A stretch of DNA of 40,275 nt from Rathayibacter sp. Leaf185 (GTDB taxonomy: Bacteria; Actinomycetota; Actinomycetes; Actinomycetales; Microbacteriaceae): assembly GCF_001423885.1 (NCBI RefSeq), contig NZ_LMPP01000008.1, positions 1-40,275 of the forward strand. Reading direction: 5' to 3'. The notes under the pieces were generated by a model, which was given only the letters and a program-made list of their open reading frames with translations, ran no database searches and was not told the DNA's origin. Shown piece by piece: positions 15,552 through 24,585 of the stretch; position 1 is the first letter of the stretch, and each line of letters begins with the position of its first letter. Position numbers and translations under genes: made by a program.

Positions 15552-15572
15552 TCTCACGGTACCCTCGGACCC

Positions 15573-16103
15573 ATGGCGCGCCTCCGGACCCAGACCCTCG
15601 TGCAGGCGGCCGCGCTGGACCTGGCCCGGACCGGCACCCTCTCGATGGAGGGCATCGCCGCGCGCGCCGGGGTGAGCAAGCAGACGCTGTACCGCACCTG
15701 GCCGTCGACCGGCGCGATCCTCTTCGACGCGCTGCTCGCGCGCAGCCTCGATGCGAGCGGGCGGGTCGTCGTGCCCGACACCGGTGATCTCGCGGCCGAT
15801 CTCGAGCTGCTCGTCACCGGGACGATCGCCGAGCTCACCGATCCGGACCAGGAGCCGCTCCTCCGCTCGCTCACCGCGGCGATCCAGACCGACGCCGCGC
15901 TCGCCGAGCAGTACCGCGAGCGGCTGCTCGCCCCGCAGCTCGCCGCCGTCGCCGAGCGGCTGCGTCACGGAGGCGTCACCGACGCGGACGAGGCAGCCGA
16001 ACTGCTCCTCGGCGCGGTCCTGCACCGGTGGCTGCTGCGGTCGCGCCCTTTCGAACCGGGGTGGCCGGGAGCGCACGTGCGGCGCGTCCTGCGCGCACTC
16101 TGA
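15573..16103 (+). CDS. TetR family transcriptional regulator
   Basis: The 176-residue protein has an N-terminal TetR helix-turn-helix (about residues 8-48; MEGIAARAGVSKQTLYRTW is the HTH) and an all-helical C-terminal ligand domain. It is divergent from the SDR gene and probably represses it and itself through the 15531-15551 dyad. The start is the first ATG after that dyad. A family A palindrome follows about 37 bp after the stop and probably ends the transcript. Confidence 0.88.
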   Translation: MARLRTQTLVQAAALDLARTGTLSMEGIAARAGVSKQTLYRTWPSTGAILFDALLARSLDASGRVVVPDTGDLAADLELLVTGTIAELTDPDQEPLLRSLTAAIQTDAALAEQYRERLLAPQLAAVAERLRHGGVTDADEAAELLLGAVLHRWLLRSRPFEPGWPGAHVRRVLRAL

Positions 16104-16123
16104 CGCGCCGCGGGGCTCGGTCA

Positions 16124-16188
16124 CCGTCGAGTGTCCAGGAGTTGTCGTACTCGAGCACCGAGTACGACAACTTTCGGAGTCTCGACGG
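16124..16188. repeat. Palindromic repeat family A, copy 3
   Basis: The core arms AGTTGTCGTACTCG (16140-16153) and its complement (16159-16172) are perfect around an AGCAC loop. An outer stem, CCGTCGAG (16124-16131) with CTCGACGG (16181-16188), extends the structure. It lies between tetR and the iron-regulated promoter region. Confidence 0.8.
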
Positions 16189-16213
16189 GGGGGGAGGAGT
16201 CGCGCGGGGCGGG

Positions 16214-16232
16214 TAAGGCTCGCCTCACCTTG
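16214..16232. promoter_or_regulatory. Weak second iron-box-like site
   Basis: TAAGGCTCGCCTCACCTTG matches the DtxR/IdeR 19-bp consensus at roughly 12 positions and lies 15 bp before the stronger box. It may be a low-affinity second site. Confidence 0.35.
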
Positions 16233-16247
16233 AGCCTGGCCAGCGAG

Positions 16248-16266
16248 TTAGGTTAGGTTAACCTTC
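16248..16266. promoter_or_regulatory. DtxR/IdeR iron box
   Basis: TTAGGTTAGGTTAACCTTC closely matches the actinobacterial DtxR/IdeR consensus (TTAGGTTAGGCTAACCTAA). It lies 30 bp upstream of the siderophore-binding-protein start. Iron-loaded repressor bound here should shut off the whole uptake operon. Confidence 0.85.
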
Positions 16267-16296
16267 GCAACCCCGTCCCCCCTCTGAAGGATCGCT

Positions 16297-17331
16297 GTGC
16301 CCTCCTCCCGCACCCCCCTCCGCCTCGCCGCCGCCGCCTCGCTCGGCGTCGCCGCCCTGCTGCTCACGGCCTGCTCCGGAGGCGCCGACGCCGGCTCGAC
16401 CGACGCCGCCACCGCGGGCGCCGGCTTCCCCGTCACCGTCGAGCACGCGTTCGGCGAGACCACCGTCGACTCGTCCGACCGCGTCGTCGCGATCAGCTGG
16501 ACCAACCAGGACGTCGCCCTCGCTCTCGGCGTCACCCCGGTCGGCTTCACCCGCGCCTCCTACGGCGACGAGGACGGTGACGGCCTGCTCGCCTGGACGA
16601 AGGACGCTCTCGACGCGGCCGGCGACGAGACTCCGACGCTCTTCGACGAGACCGACGGCATCCCCTACGAGGCCATCTCCGACCTCACACCGTCCGTGAT
16701 CCTCGGCGCCTACTCCGGCATGACGCAGGAGGACTACGACACCCTGTCGCAGATCGCGCCGACCGTCGCCTACCCGGGCCTGGCCTGGGGCACGACCTGG
16801 CAGGACTCGGCGAAGCTCGACGGCGCCGCGCTCGGCCTGAAGGACGAGGCGGAGGCGAAGGTCGCCGACGTCGAGTCCGACATCGAGGCCGCGGTCGCCG
16901 AGCACCCCTCGCTCGCCGGCAAGACCTTCACCTACGGCTGGTACGACCCCACCGACGCCAGCTCGTTCACCTACTACACGGCCAACGACGCGCGGGTGAA
17001 GTTCGTCGAGGACCTGGGTCTCGAGCTCGCGCCGAGCGTCGTCGACCTGACGGGAGACTCCGAGGCGTTCAGCGGCACCCTCAGCTCCGAGACCGCCGAC
17101 CAGCTCGACGCCGACGTGCTCATCGTCTACGGCGACGACACGACGCTCGCCGCGCTGCAGGCCGACCCGCTGCTCTCGAAGATCCCCGCCGTCGCGCGCG
17201 GCTCGGTCTACGTGCTGACCGATGACTCCTCCGAGGCGATGGCGACCTCGTCGCCCAACCTGCTCAGCATCCCGTGGGTGCTCGACGAGTACACCGCGGG
17301 CCTCGCCGCCGCCGCCGACAAGGTGTCGTGA
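16297..17331 (+). CDS. Iron-siderophore ABC transporter substrate-binding lipoprotein
   Basis: The 344-residue protein has a lipoprotein signal ending in the lipobox LLTAC (C26) and a FecCD-partner (FepB/FhuD/BtuF, peripla_BP_2) fold. Visible segments are VEHAFGETTVDSSDRVVAIS, YEAISDLTPSVILGAYSG and YDTLSQIAPTVAYPG. The GTG at 16297 follows a GAAGGA site and an iron box. It is coupled (GTGA overlap) to two permease genes and an ATPase gene. The ligand is probably a ferric siderophore; the type is not evident. Confidence 0.92.
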   Translation: MPSSRTPLRLAAAASLGVAALLLTACSGGADAGSTDAATAGAGFPVTVEHAFGETTVDSSDRVVAISWTNQDVALALGVTPVGFTRASYGDEDGDGLLAWTKDALDAAGDETPTLFDETDGIPYEAISDLTPSVILGAYSGMTQEDYDTLSQIAPTVAYPGLAWGTTWQDSAKLDGAALGLKDEAEAKVADVESDIEAAVAEHPSLAGKTFTYGWYDPTDASSFTYYTANDARVKFVEDLGLELAPSVVDLTGDSEAFSGTLSSETADQLDADVLIVYGDDTTLAALQADPLLSKIPAVARGSVYVLTDDSSEAMATSSPNLLSIPWVLDEYTAGLAAAADKVS

Positions 17332-18386
17332 GCGCCGGCACCTCCGCACCCCACCGGCGCCCCGCCCCCGACGACACTCGCGGGCGGGGCGCCGGTCGCA
17401 CGAGAGCCGTCGCGCTCGTCGTCGTGATCGCGGCGCTGGCCGTCGCGGCGGTCCTGTCGCTCGTCTACGGCTCGCGCGAGATCCCGTTCGGCGAGATCTG
17501 GCCGGCGCTGACCGCCCCCGACCCCGACTCGATCGCCGACGCGGCCGTGCAGGGCCGCATCCCCCGTACGGTGCTCGCGCTGCTCGTGGGCGCCTCCCTC
17601 GGGCTGGCCGGTGCGGTGATGCAGGGGATGACGCGGAACCCCCTCGCCGACCCGGGCATCCTCGGGCTGAACGCCGGAGCCTCGCTCGCGGTCGTCCTCG
17701 GCATCGCGACGGTCGGAGCGACGACACTGCCGCAGTTCATCTGGCTCGCCTTCGTCGGCGCCGCGGTGGCGGGCGCGTTCGTCTACGCGGTCGCCTCGCT
17801 CGGCCGAGAGGGCGCGACTCCGCTCAAGCTCGCTCTGGCGGGCGCCGCGACGGCCGCCGCGCTCACCTCCCTCCTCACCGCCGTGCTGCTGACGCAGGAC
17901 GCGACGCTGAACCGCTTCCGCTTCTGGCAGGTCGGCGGAGTCGGCGGGGCCGAGAACGAGGGCATCCTCCAAGTGCTCCCGTTCCTCGTCGTCGGCGCGG
18001 TGCTCGCGCTCGGCAGCGCTCGCGGCCTCGACGCCCTCGCGCTCGGCGACGACCTCGCGACCGGACTCGGCCGCCGCGTGGGCCGCATCCGGCTCATCGC
18101 GGGCGTCGCCGCTGTGCTGCTCTGCGGTGCAGCCACCGCGATCGCGGGGCCGATCGGCTTCATCGGCCTGATCGTCCCGCACCTCGCCCGCCGCGTCACC
18201 GGGCCCTCGCACGCCTGGCTCCTCCACTTTTCGGCGCTGCTCGGCGCGCTGCTCCTGCTCGTCGCCGATGTCGTCGGACGCGTCGTCGCCCGCCCGAGCG
18301 ATGTCGAGGTCGGCATCGTCACCGCGCTGATCGGCGCCCCCGTGCTGATCGCGATCGTGCGCCGTTCGAAGGTCCGGGCACTGTGA
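17328..18386 (+). CDS. Iron-siderophore ABC permease (FecCD family), first
   Basis: The 352-residue FecCD-type permease has many membrane segments and the family motifs RIPRTVLALLVGASLGLAG, MQGMTRNPLADPGILGLNAGA and GPIGFIGLIVPHLAR. The last contains the coupling region to the ATPase. About 40 polar residues precede the first membrane helix. The GTG at 17328 overlaps the preceding stop by four bases, and its own stop overlaps the next permease the same way. It forms a heterodimer with the next permease. Confidence 0.92.
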   Translation: MSAGTSAPHRRPAPDDTRGRGAGRTRAVALVVVIAALAVAAVLSLVYGSREIPFGEIWPALTAPDPDSIADAAVQGRIPRTVLALLVGASLGLAGAVMQGMTRNPLADPGILGLNAGASLAVVLGIATVGATTLPQFIWLAFVGAAVAGAFVYAVASLGREGATPLKLALAGAATAAALTSLLTAVLLTQDATLNRFRFWQVGGVGGAENEGILQVLPFLVVGAVLALGSARGLDALALGDDLATGLGRRVGRIRLIAGVAAVLLCGAATAIAGPIGFIGLIVPHLARRVTGPSHAWLLHFSALLGALLLLVADVVGRVVARPSDVEVGIVTALIGAPVLIAIVRRSKVRAL

Positions 18387-19425
18387 GCGCCGTGACTCCC
18401 GGCATCGTCGCCGGGCGCCGGCTGCGGCTGCGCCGAACGGTCATCGGATGCGCGGCGCTCGCGCTCGTGGCGTTCGCGCTCGTCGTGGTCTCGCTCACCG
18501 TCGGCAACACCGTCTACTCACCGCTCGACGTGCTGCGCGTGCTGCTCGGCGAGACCGTGCCGGGAGCCTCCTTCACCGTCGGGACCCTGCGCCTCCCGCG
18601 GACCCTGACCGCACTGCTGGTCGGCACCGGGTTCGGGATGGGCGGCGTCATCTTCCAGACGATGCTGCGGAACGCGCTCGCCAGCCCCGACATCATCGGC
18701 ATCACCTCGGGCGCGAGCGCGGCGGCCGTGGTCGCGATCGCGTTCTTCGGCCTCTCGGGCACCACGGTCTCGGTGATCGCGGTCGCCGCGGGCCTCGCGA
18801 CGGCGCTGCTGATCGCCTCCCTGGCCGACGGCGGCGGGGTCGTCGGCGCGCGGCTGATCCTGATCGGGATCGGCGTCGGCGCGATGTTCCAGAGCGTCAT
18901 CGCGTTCGTGCAGACCCGCGCCGACTTCGAGGACGTCCAGGAGTCGCTGCGCTGGCTGACGGGCAGCCTCAACACGGCGCTCTGGGACGGGGTTCCCGCC
19001 CTCGCGGTCTCGATGCTGGTGCTCGTGCCCCTCGCCCTGCTGCTCTCGGGCCGCCTGTCGGTGCTGCAGCTCGGCGACGAGTCGGCGACCGCGCTCGGCA
19101 TCGACGTGCGCCGCAGCCGCCTCGCGCTGCTGGCCGTCGGAGTCGGACTCGTCGCCGTCGCCACCGCCGCCACCGGGCCGATCGCGTTCGTCGCCTTCGT
19201 CTCGGGGCCGATCGCGCGGCGCATCGTGCCGGACGCGCGGTCGCTGCTGGTCCCCTCCGCCCTCGTCGGCATCGTCGTCGTGCTCGCGGCCGACCTCGTC
19301 GCGCAGTACGTCGCCGGGCTCGTCTTCAGCGGCGCCCGCTTCCCCGTCGGAGTGGTCACGGGCGCCATCGGCGCGCCGTTCCTGCTCTGGCTCCTCGCCC
19401 GCCGCAACCGCACCGGAGGCTCCCT

Positions 19426-19429
<4 letters not shown>
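18383..19429 (+). CDS. Iron-siderophore ABC permease (FecCD family), second
   Basis: The 348-residue FecCD-type permease has the paired motifs LRLPRTLTALLVGTGFGMGG, MLRNALASPDIIGITSGAS and GPIAFVAFVSGPIAR. It starts at the GTG at 18383, overlapping the first permease stop, and overlaps the ATPase gene at its end. The LRNALASPDIIG segment is typical of the FepG-like partner in siderophore importers. Confidence 0.92.
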
Positions 19430-20241
<812 letters not shown>

Positions 20242-20271
20242 GGCGGGCGCAGTTCGGGATCGTCTGCATCC

Positions 20272-20324
20272 ACTCCCCGAGAGTTGTCGTACTCGGTGGT
20301 CGAGTACGACGACTCTCGAGGAGT
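20272..20324. repeat. Palindromic repeat family A, copy 4
   Basis: The arms 20278-20295 and 20301-20318 (CGAGAGTTGTCGTACTCG and complement) pair over 18 bp with one G·T wobble around a GTGGT loop. An outer ACTCC/GGAGT pair extends it. It lies downstream of the iron ATPase and upstream of the GNAT gene. Confidence 0.78.
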
Positions 20325-20393
20325 CGACGGTCCCGTGGCGCGTGCGCGCGGCGCGGGCGCGTTCCCTCTCGGGCGCGGGGCCAGGATGGGAGG

Positions 20394-20801
20394 ATGCTCC
20401 TCCGCGATCTCTCGCCGGCCGACCTCGCGACACCGCGATTCTCGGAGCTGCTGTGGATGTCGGCGGAGCTGCCCGAGGAGGAGCTCGCCCGGATCCGCGA
20501 CGAGGAGTTGCCGACGCTCTCCCTCATCGGAGCGGTGGACGGCGGGACCGTGAACGCGTTCGCGGCGGTGCGGGTCCGCGAGGACGGGCTCGAGATCGAG
20601 TACGTCGCCTCTCTGGGCCGGGGACTGGGGTCGGCTCTCGTGGCCGAGCTGCGGCGGAGGCGTCCGGGAGTCGTCATCGTCGCGGAGACCGACGACGACG
20701 CCATCGGCTTCTACCGCCGCCTCGGTTTCACGGACGTCCCCGCCCCCGCCGACCCGCGCTGGCCGGACAGGCCGCGCTACCGGTGCACGCTGCCTGCGTA
20801 G
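20394..20801 (+). CDS. GNAT family N-acetyltransferase
   Basis: The 135-residue protein has the acetyl-CoA pyrophosphate-binding signature of the GNAT fold in YVASLGRGLGSALVAELRRR (R/Q-x-x-G-x-G/A) and the late segment ETDDDAIGFYRRLGFTDV, where the tyrosine is the usual acid. It is on the short side for the family but appears complete. It is a single-gene unit between two family A palindromes. The acceptor amine is unknown. Confidence 0.85.
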   Translation: MLLRDLSPADLATPRFSELLWMSAELPEEELARIRDEELPTLSLIGAVDGGTVNAFAAVRVREDGLEIEYVASLGRGLGSALVAELRRRRPGVVIVAETDDDAIGFYRRLGFTDVPAPADPRWPDRPRYRCTLPA

Positions 20802-20819
20802 CGACGCCCGCAGGCTCCT

Positions 20820-20876
20820 CGACTCCGCAGGAGTTGTCGTCGTCGAGCACCGAGTACGACAACTTCTGCGGAGTCG
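20820..20876. repeat. Palindromic repeat family A, copy 5
   Basis: The 26-nt arms (20820-20845 and 20851-20876) pair with three non-Watson-Crick positions around an AGCAC loop, the same loop as copy 3. The outer part CGACTCCGCAG/CTGCGGAGTCG is the most complete in the window. It separates the convergent GNAT and ABC-F genes. Confidence 0.8.
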
Positions 20877-20900
20877 GAGTCGAGTCGGGGAGGCGGGCGG

Positions 20901-22490
20901 TCACCCGGGGTCGAGCGTCACCCGGGCGTCGAGGCGCAGGCGATCCAGGAACGTCTCGTCGTGGCTCACGACGACGAGGGCGCCCCGCCAGGCGGCGAGC
21001 ACGTCGACGAGGTGGTCGGTCGTGGCCATGTCGAGGTCGTTCGTCGGCTCGTCGAGCACGAGCAGCTGCGGGGCGGGGTGCGCGAGCACCAGGCCGGCGA
21101 GAGCCACCCGGAAGCGCTCGCCGCCCGAGAGGGTCGCGGCCGTGCGGTCGACGATCGAGCCCCGGATGAGCAGGCGAGCCAGGGCGTTGCGCAGCTCGCG
21201 CGCCGGGACGGCGAGTGCCGCTCGAGCAACGTGCTCGAGCACGGTGCGGTCGTCGTCGAGCAGTCCGTCGCGGCGCTGCGGGAGCCAGCCGATGCGATCG
21301 GTCAGCGCGGTCGCGTGGGTGTCGGCGATCGGATGCGGACGCGCCTCCGGATCGCCGACGAGCTGCTCGAGGAGCGTCGTCTTGCCGCTGCCGTTGGCCC
21401 CGACCAGGGCGACCCGCTCGGACCCCTGCAGCACCGTGGTCCGCCCTCGCACCGTGAGCTCGGCCAGGCGGCGACCCGCAGGGAGCCCGGGATCCGGAAG
21501 CTCGATCCGGACCGCGTCGTCGTCGCGCACCGCGCGCGACGCGGCGTCGACCTGCTCGCGGGCGCGCGCCTCCGCCTCGCCGTGACCCGAACGGAGGCGC
21601 CCCGCGGTCGCCTCGGCCCGGTTCCTCCGGGTGTTCGCGAGCATCTTCGGCATCGACTCCGCCGATCGGGCCCCCGCCTTCGCCCGGCGCGCGATCGTCG
21701 TCTCGGCCTCGATGCGCTGCCGCTTCTCGGCGCGCAGCACCTGGTCGGCGTCGCGCAGGTCGCGCTCGGCGGCCGCCCGCTCGAGCGCGAGGCGCTCCTC
21801 GAAGGCCGACCACGTGCCTCCGGAGGTGCGCAGCGCACCGTCGCGCAGCTCGGCGATCTCGTCGACGTGCTCGAGGAGCTCGCGGTCGTGGCTGACGACG
21901 ATCAGCGTTCCGCGCCACCGGTCGACGAGGTCGAGCAGCAGCCCGCGCGAGCGCCGGTCGAGATCGTTCGTGGGCTCATCGAGCACGGCGATCGGCCGGT
22001 CTCGCAAGCGCACCCCGGTAACGGCGGTGAGAACGGCCTGCCCGCCGGAGAGCGTCGCGACCGGGCGCCGGAGGTCGTCGAGGTCGAGGCCCACCTCGTG
22101 CAGCGCGGCGACCGCACGGGACTCGAGATCCCAGTCGTCGTCGAGGGCGTCGAAGTGCCGCGGATCGACGTCGCCGCCGAGGATCGCGTGCAGGGCGTCG
22201 AGCCGCTCGCGCACGCCGAGGAGGTCGGCGACGGTGTCGCCGGGCCCGCGCCGGAGCCGCTGCGGCAGGAGGTCGACCGCGCCGGTGGTCGAGACGGTTC
22301 CCCTCGTCGGGGCGAGGTCGCGGGTGACGAGCCGGACGAGCGTGGACTTGCCGGCGCCGTTGGCTCCGACGAGTCCGGTGCGGCCGCGCCCGAAGGCGGT
22401 GGTGACCCGGTCGAGGACGACCGAGCCGTCCGGCCAGGCGAACGAGCAGTCGGTGAGGACGACGGAGGGCGTGAGGGTGGTGGAGGGCAT
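20901..22490 (-). CDS. ABC-F family ATP-binding protein
   Basis: The 529-residue protein has two tandem ABC domains and no membrane segments. Domain 1 has Walker A GANGAGKST, signature LSGGQ and IAVLDEPTNDLD; domain 2 has GANGSGKTT, LSGGE and LLVLDEPTNDLD. A charged linker of about 80 residues (roughly 235-315, rich in A, R and E) joins them. ABC-F proteins act on the ribosome rather than in transport; some protect it from antibiotics and others tune translation. The upstream leader-peptide-like frame favours an antibiotic-responsive member. The ATG at 22490 is preceded on its strand by two adjacent hairpins. Confidence 0.92.
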   Translation of the reverse strand: MPSTTLTPSVVLTDCSFAWPDGSVVLDRVTTAFGRGRTGLVGANGAGKSTLVRLVTRDLAPTRGTVSTTGAVDLLPQRLRRGPGDTVADLLGVRERLDALHAILGGDVDPRHFDALDDDWDLESRAVAALHEVGLDLDDLRRPVATLSGGQAVLTAVTGVRLRDRPIAVLDEPTNDLDRRSRGLLLDLVDRWRGTLIVVSHDRELLEHVDEIAELRDGALRTSGGTWSAFEERLALERAAAERDLRDADQVLRAEKRQRIEAETTIARRAKAGARSAESMPKMLANTRRNRAEATAGRLRSGHGEAEARAREQVDAASRAVRDDDAVRIELPDPGLPAGRRLAELTVRGRTTVLQGSERVALVGANGSGKTTLLEQLVGDPEARPHPIADTHATALTDRIGWLPQRRDGLLDDDRTVLEHVARAALAVPARELRNALARLLIRGSIVDRTAATLSGGERFRVALAGLVLAHPAPQLLVLDEPTNDLDMATTDHLVDVLAAWRGALVVVSHDETFLDRLRLDARVTLDPG

Positions 22491-22508
22491 GGTGCTCCAG
22501 GTGTCGGT

Positions 22509-22540
22509 GTCGGCGCACGCCGACCACCGGGCTCCCGGTG
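22509..22540 (-). promoter_or_regulatory. Two adjacent hairpins before the ABC-F start
   Basis: GTCGGCG/CGCCGAC (22509-22524) and CACCGGG/CCCGGTG (22525-22540) are perfect 7-bp stems lying head to tail between the leader frame and the ABC-F start codon. They lack a following T-run, so either translational masking or Rho-dependent attenuation is possible. Confidence 0.45.
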
Positions 22541-22584
22541 TCCGGAAGCGCGGCCTCGCCCTCAGCGGGCGGGCACGGGGGTCG

Positions 22585-22638
22585 TCAGTGCGAGGGCAGC
22601 GTCTGCGTCGTGGACGCAGTACCGGTGCTGATGCGCAA
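22585..22638 (-). CDS. Probable leader peptide of the ABC-F gene
   Basis: On the minus strand a TTG at 22638 (GGAAGA about eight bases upstream) opens a 17-residue frame, (M)RISTGTASTTQTLPSH, ending 95 bases before the ABC-F ATG. A 6-bp hairpin, TGCGTC/GACGCA (22604-22618), lies inside it. Known antibiotic-resistance ABC-F genes are often controlled by stalling on such short upstream frames. The assignment rests on position, ribosome site and downstream hairpins; the start codon is the weakest point. Confidence 0.5.
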   Translation of the reverse strand: MRISTGTASTTQTLPSH

Positions 22639-22797
22639 AGGACCGTCTTCCGTGCGGGGAGCCCCCGTGTCCGCGAGCCGCCCGGTCGGCCGGTGAGGTG
22701 GCCGCTCCGACGTCGCGGCTCGCGACGAGGTACCCGTGCACGCTACGCGCGGGCGGCGCGCTCGCGCAAGGCCGCCCACGCGCTCCGCCGAGCCGTC

Positions 22798-22854
22798 CGA
22801 TCGGTCACGAACGGCCCCCTGGAGTCGCGGGAGGGAGCCGTTCGTGACCGATCG
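22798..22854. repeat. 18-bp inverted repeat upstream of SDR
   Basis: CGATCGGTCACGAACGGC (22798-22815) and its exact complement (22837-22854) flank a 21-nt spacer containing CCCCT and GAGGG. It is built like the other long palindromes in the window but is unrelated in sequence. It lies between the divergent ABC-F leader and the SDR start at 22937. Confidence 0.8.
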
Positions 22855-22936
22855 AACGCGCCGGGCGCGGGGTGTGGCGCGTGTGGCACGCTCGTCGGGG
22901 AGCGCGCCCGCGGGCGGCGCGCGGGAGCGGAGCGGC

Positions 22937-23734
22937 ATGATCGGCCTGGACCTGACGGGGAAGACTGCACTGGTGACCGGATCGGGGCAGGGCATCGGCC
23001 TCGCCATCGCGGTCGGCCTGGCACGGGCCGGCGCCGCCGTGGTGGTCAACGCGCGATCGCAGGAGTCGGTGGACCGCGCGATCGGCGAGGTGACCGCGGC
23101 CGTGCCGGGCGCCTCCGTCACCGGGGTCGCGGCCGACGTGTCGAGCGACGACGGCACCGACGCGCTGCTCGAGGCCGTGCCGACGCTCGACGTGCTCGTC
23201 AACAACCTCGGGGTCTACGGCAGCGCCGAGGCGCTCGACATCACCGACGACGAGTGGCGGCGCTACTTCGAGGTCAATGTGCTCACCGGCGTGCGACTGA
23301 CGCGCGCCTACCTGCCCGGGATGACGCAGCGGGGCTGGGGCCGCGTGATGTACATCGGCAGCGACTCCGCCGTCGTCACGCCCGCCGAGATGATCCACTA
23401 CGGCGTCTCGAAGACGGCACTGCTCGGCGTCTCGCGCGGATTCGCGAAGGCCGCGGCCGGCACCGGCGTGACCGTGAACAGCGTGCTCGCCGGGCCGACG
23501 CACACCGGCGGCGTCGAGGACTTCGCCCGCTCGCTAGTCGGCGACGACCTGCCGTGGGACGAGGCGCAGCGCGAGTTCATGCGCCTGCACCGCCCGCAGT
23601 CGCTGCTCCAGCGCCTCATCGAGCCGGAGGAGATCGCGAACATGGTCGTCTACCTCGCCTCGCCGCTCGCGTCGGCGACGACGGGCGCCGCCGTCCGGGT
23701 CGACGGCGGCTACATCGACTCGATCGTCCCCTGA
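22937..23734 (+). CDS. SDR family oxidoreductase
   Basis: The 265-residue classical SDR has the cofactor motif TGSGQGIG, the NN-x-G equivalent VNNLGVYG, the catalytic YGVSK and the C-terminal VRVDGGYIDSIVP common to FabG-like members. The start ATG at 22937 follows a weak GGAGCGG site. Unlike the SDR at 14.7 kb, no regulator is next to it. The substrate is unknown; a 3-oxoacyl or small alcohol/ketone reductase are both possible. Confidence 0.9.
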   Translation: MIGLDLTGKTALVTGSGQGIGLAIAVGLARAGAAVVVNARSQESVDRAIGEVTAAVPGASVTGVAADVSSDDGTDALLEAVPTLDVLVNNLGVYGSAEALDITDDEWRRYFEVNVLTGVRLTRAYLPGMTQRGWGRVMYIGSDSAVVTPAEMIHYGVSKTALLGVSRGFAKAAAGTGVTVNSVLAGPTHTGGVEDFARSLVGDDLPWDEAQREFMRLHRPQSLLQRLIEPEEIANMVVYLASPLASATTGAAVRVDGGYIDSIVP

Positions 23735-24147
23735 CGGGCGGGGCGAGGGCAACAGCGTCGACGTGCAAGCGACCTTCGAGGGCGCTGTGCCGGCGCCCGG
23801 ACGGCTCAGGAAGGGTGGCGCCTCATCACGACCGAGACGGCCGCTCGAGACGACACGCTGATCATGTCCTTCCGGCGTCGCGAACAGCACCGTATCTCTG
23901 TAACCCATTCGAGGACACCGAAAAGATATCTATGGGATTCGCCGAGTGCTTCTACCCAGAGAGAAGGGATACGTCATAGCGCATTCCTGAAGGCGCTGTT
24001 AGAGTCTCGATTCGCCGAAGGTTCTCCGACAAGAGATTCCTTTCACCTGATCACCGCGCTTGCACCCCCTCCTCTCGGAAAGGCGACCGCAACGGTCGAC
24101 GCGAACGGCGAGACCCGATGACAGTTCTGACAGGCAGCGGAGACGAC
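23735..24147. other. 413-bp less GC-rich gap before two hypothetical genes
   Basis: No convincing gene was seen. A stretch around 23890-24030 is visibly richer in A and T than its neighbours and includes the short palindrome AGATATCT (23927-23934). Some of it probably carries the promoter for the next two small genes. The base composition could indicate foreign origin. Confidence 0.4.
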
Positions 24148-24513
24148 ATGGCGATGAAGACCGAGAGTTCGATATTCGAGACCGAGAAGACGGTCCAGGT
24201 ACTCGGGCGGACCCTGCAGGATGCGCTCGCCCGGGCGAAAGCCGGCTCCATCGCTCCGGTGCAGAGCACGTCAGGAGCACTGTCGCAGTTCGACGAGAAG
24301 GCCGCGATCGAGGTCGTCGCACAGGGCAGAGGGCTCGTCGGCGGCTCATGGGCAGTGCAGGTCTTCGTCTGGGACGCGGGGCAGAAGCGCACTGTCGAGC
24401 TCGTCGCGCTCGGCGACAGCGGCATGGCACGCGTGATGGACGGCTATCGGAACTCGATCTCGATGCAGGCGAGCCTCAAGAAGCGCGACGAGATCGCGGC
24501 TTCCCTGCGATGA
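24148..24513 (+). CDS. Hypothetical protein, unrecognised
   Basis: The 121-residue product starts MAMKTESSIFETEK, followed by a probable amphipathic helix (TVQVLGRTLQDALARAKAG) and, after a polar linker, an alternating strand-like region (AAIEVVAQGR, SWAVQVFVWD, RTVELVALGD). It has no signal peptide or membrane segment. The ATG at 24148 is preferred because GGAG lies six bases upstream; an in-frame ATG at 24118 would add ten residues. I do not recognise the family. It lies 72 bp before a second small hypothetical gene on the same strand, in a patch with less GC-rich codons than its surroundings, so the two may form a unit. Confidence 0.65.
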   Translation: MAMKTESSIFETEKTVQVLGRTLQDALARAKAGSIAPVQSTSGALSQFDEKAAIEVVAQGRGLVGGSWAVQVFVWDAGQKRTVELVALGDSGMARVMDGYRNSISMQASLKKRDEIAASLR

Positions 24514-24585
24514 CGGACCAGTAGGACATTCCGAAGCTCGGACGCAGAAGCGCCGGGGCACCGATCGAAAGACCGAGGAACCGGC

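Larger units (their letters stand above)
22491..22936. other. 446-bp region with ABC-F leader and a long palindrome
   Basis: The part next to the ABC-F gene holds its likely leader: hairpins at 22509-22524 and 22525-22540 and a 17-residue frame at 22585-22638, all read on the minus strand. The remainder carries an 18-bp perfect inverted repeat (22798-22854). Open frames covering the rest have no recognisable features and are probably not genes. Confidence 0.55.

Noticed and set aside
14277-15572. Plus-strand frame that stays open upstream of the TetR start
   Set aside because: It crosses several palindromes and the SDR gene on the other strand; the HTH begins just after the ATG at 15573, which is the natural N-terminus.
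22631-22696. 21-codon plus-strand frame MRKGPSSVRGAPVSASRPVGR
   Set aside because: It overlaps the minus-strand leader frame, has no ribosome site, and leads to no plus-strand gene within 240 bp.
23864-24121. 85-codon plus-strand frame ending in ATGA with the next ORF
   Set aside because: The residue mix is not protein-like, there is no Shine-Dalgarno, and the overlapped ATG at 24118 is itself not the preferred start of the downstream gene.
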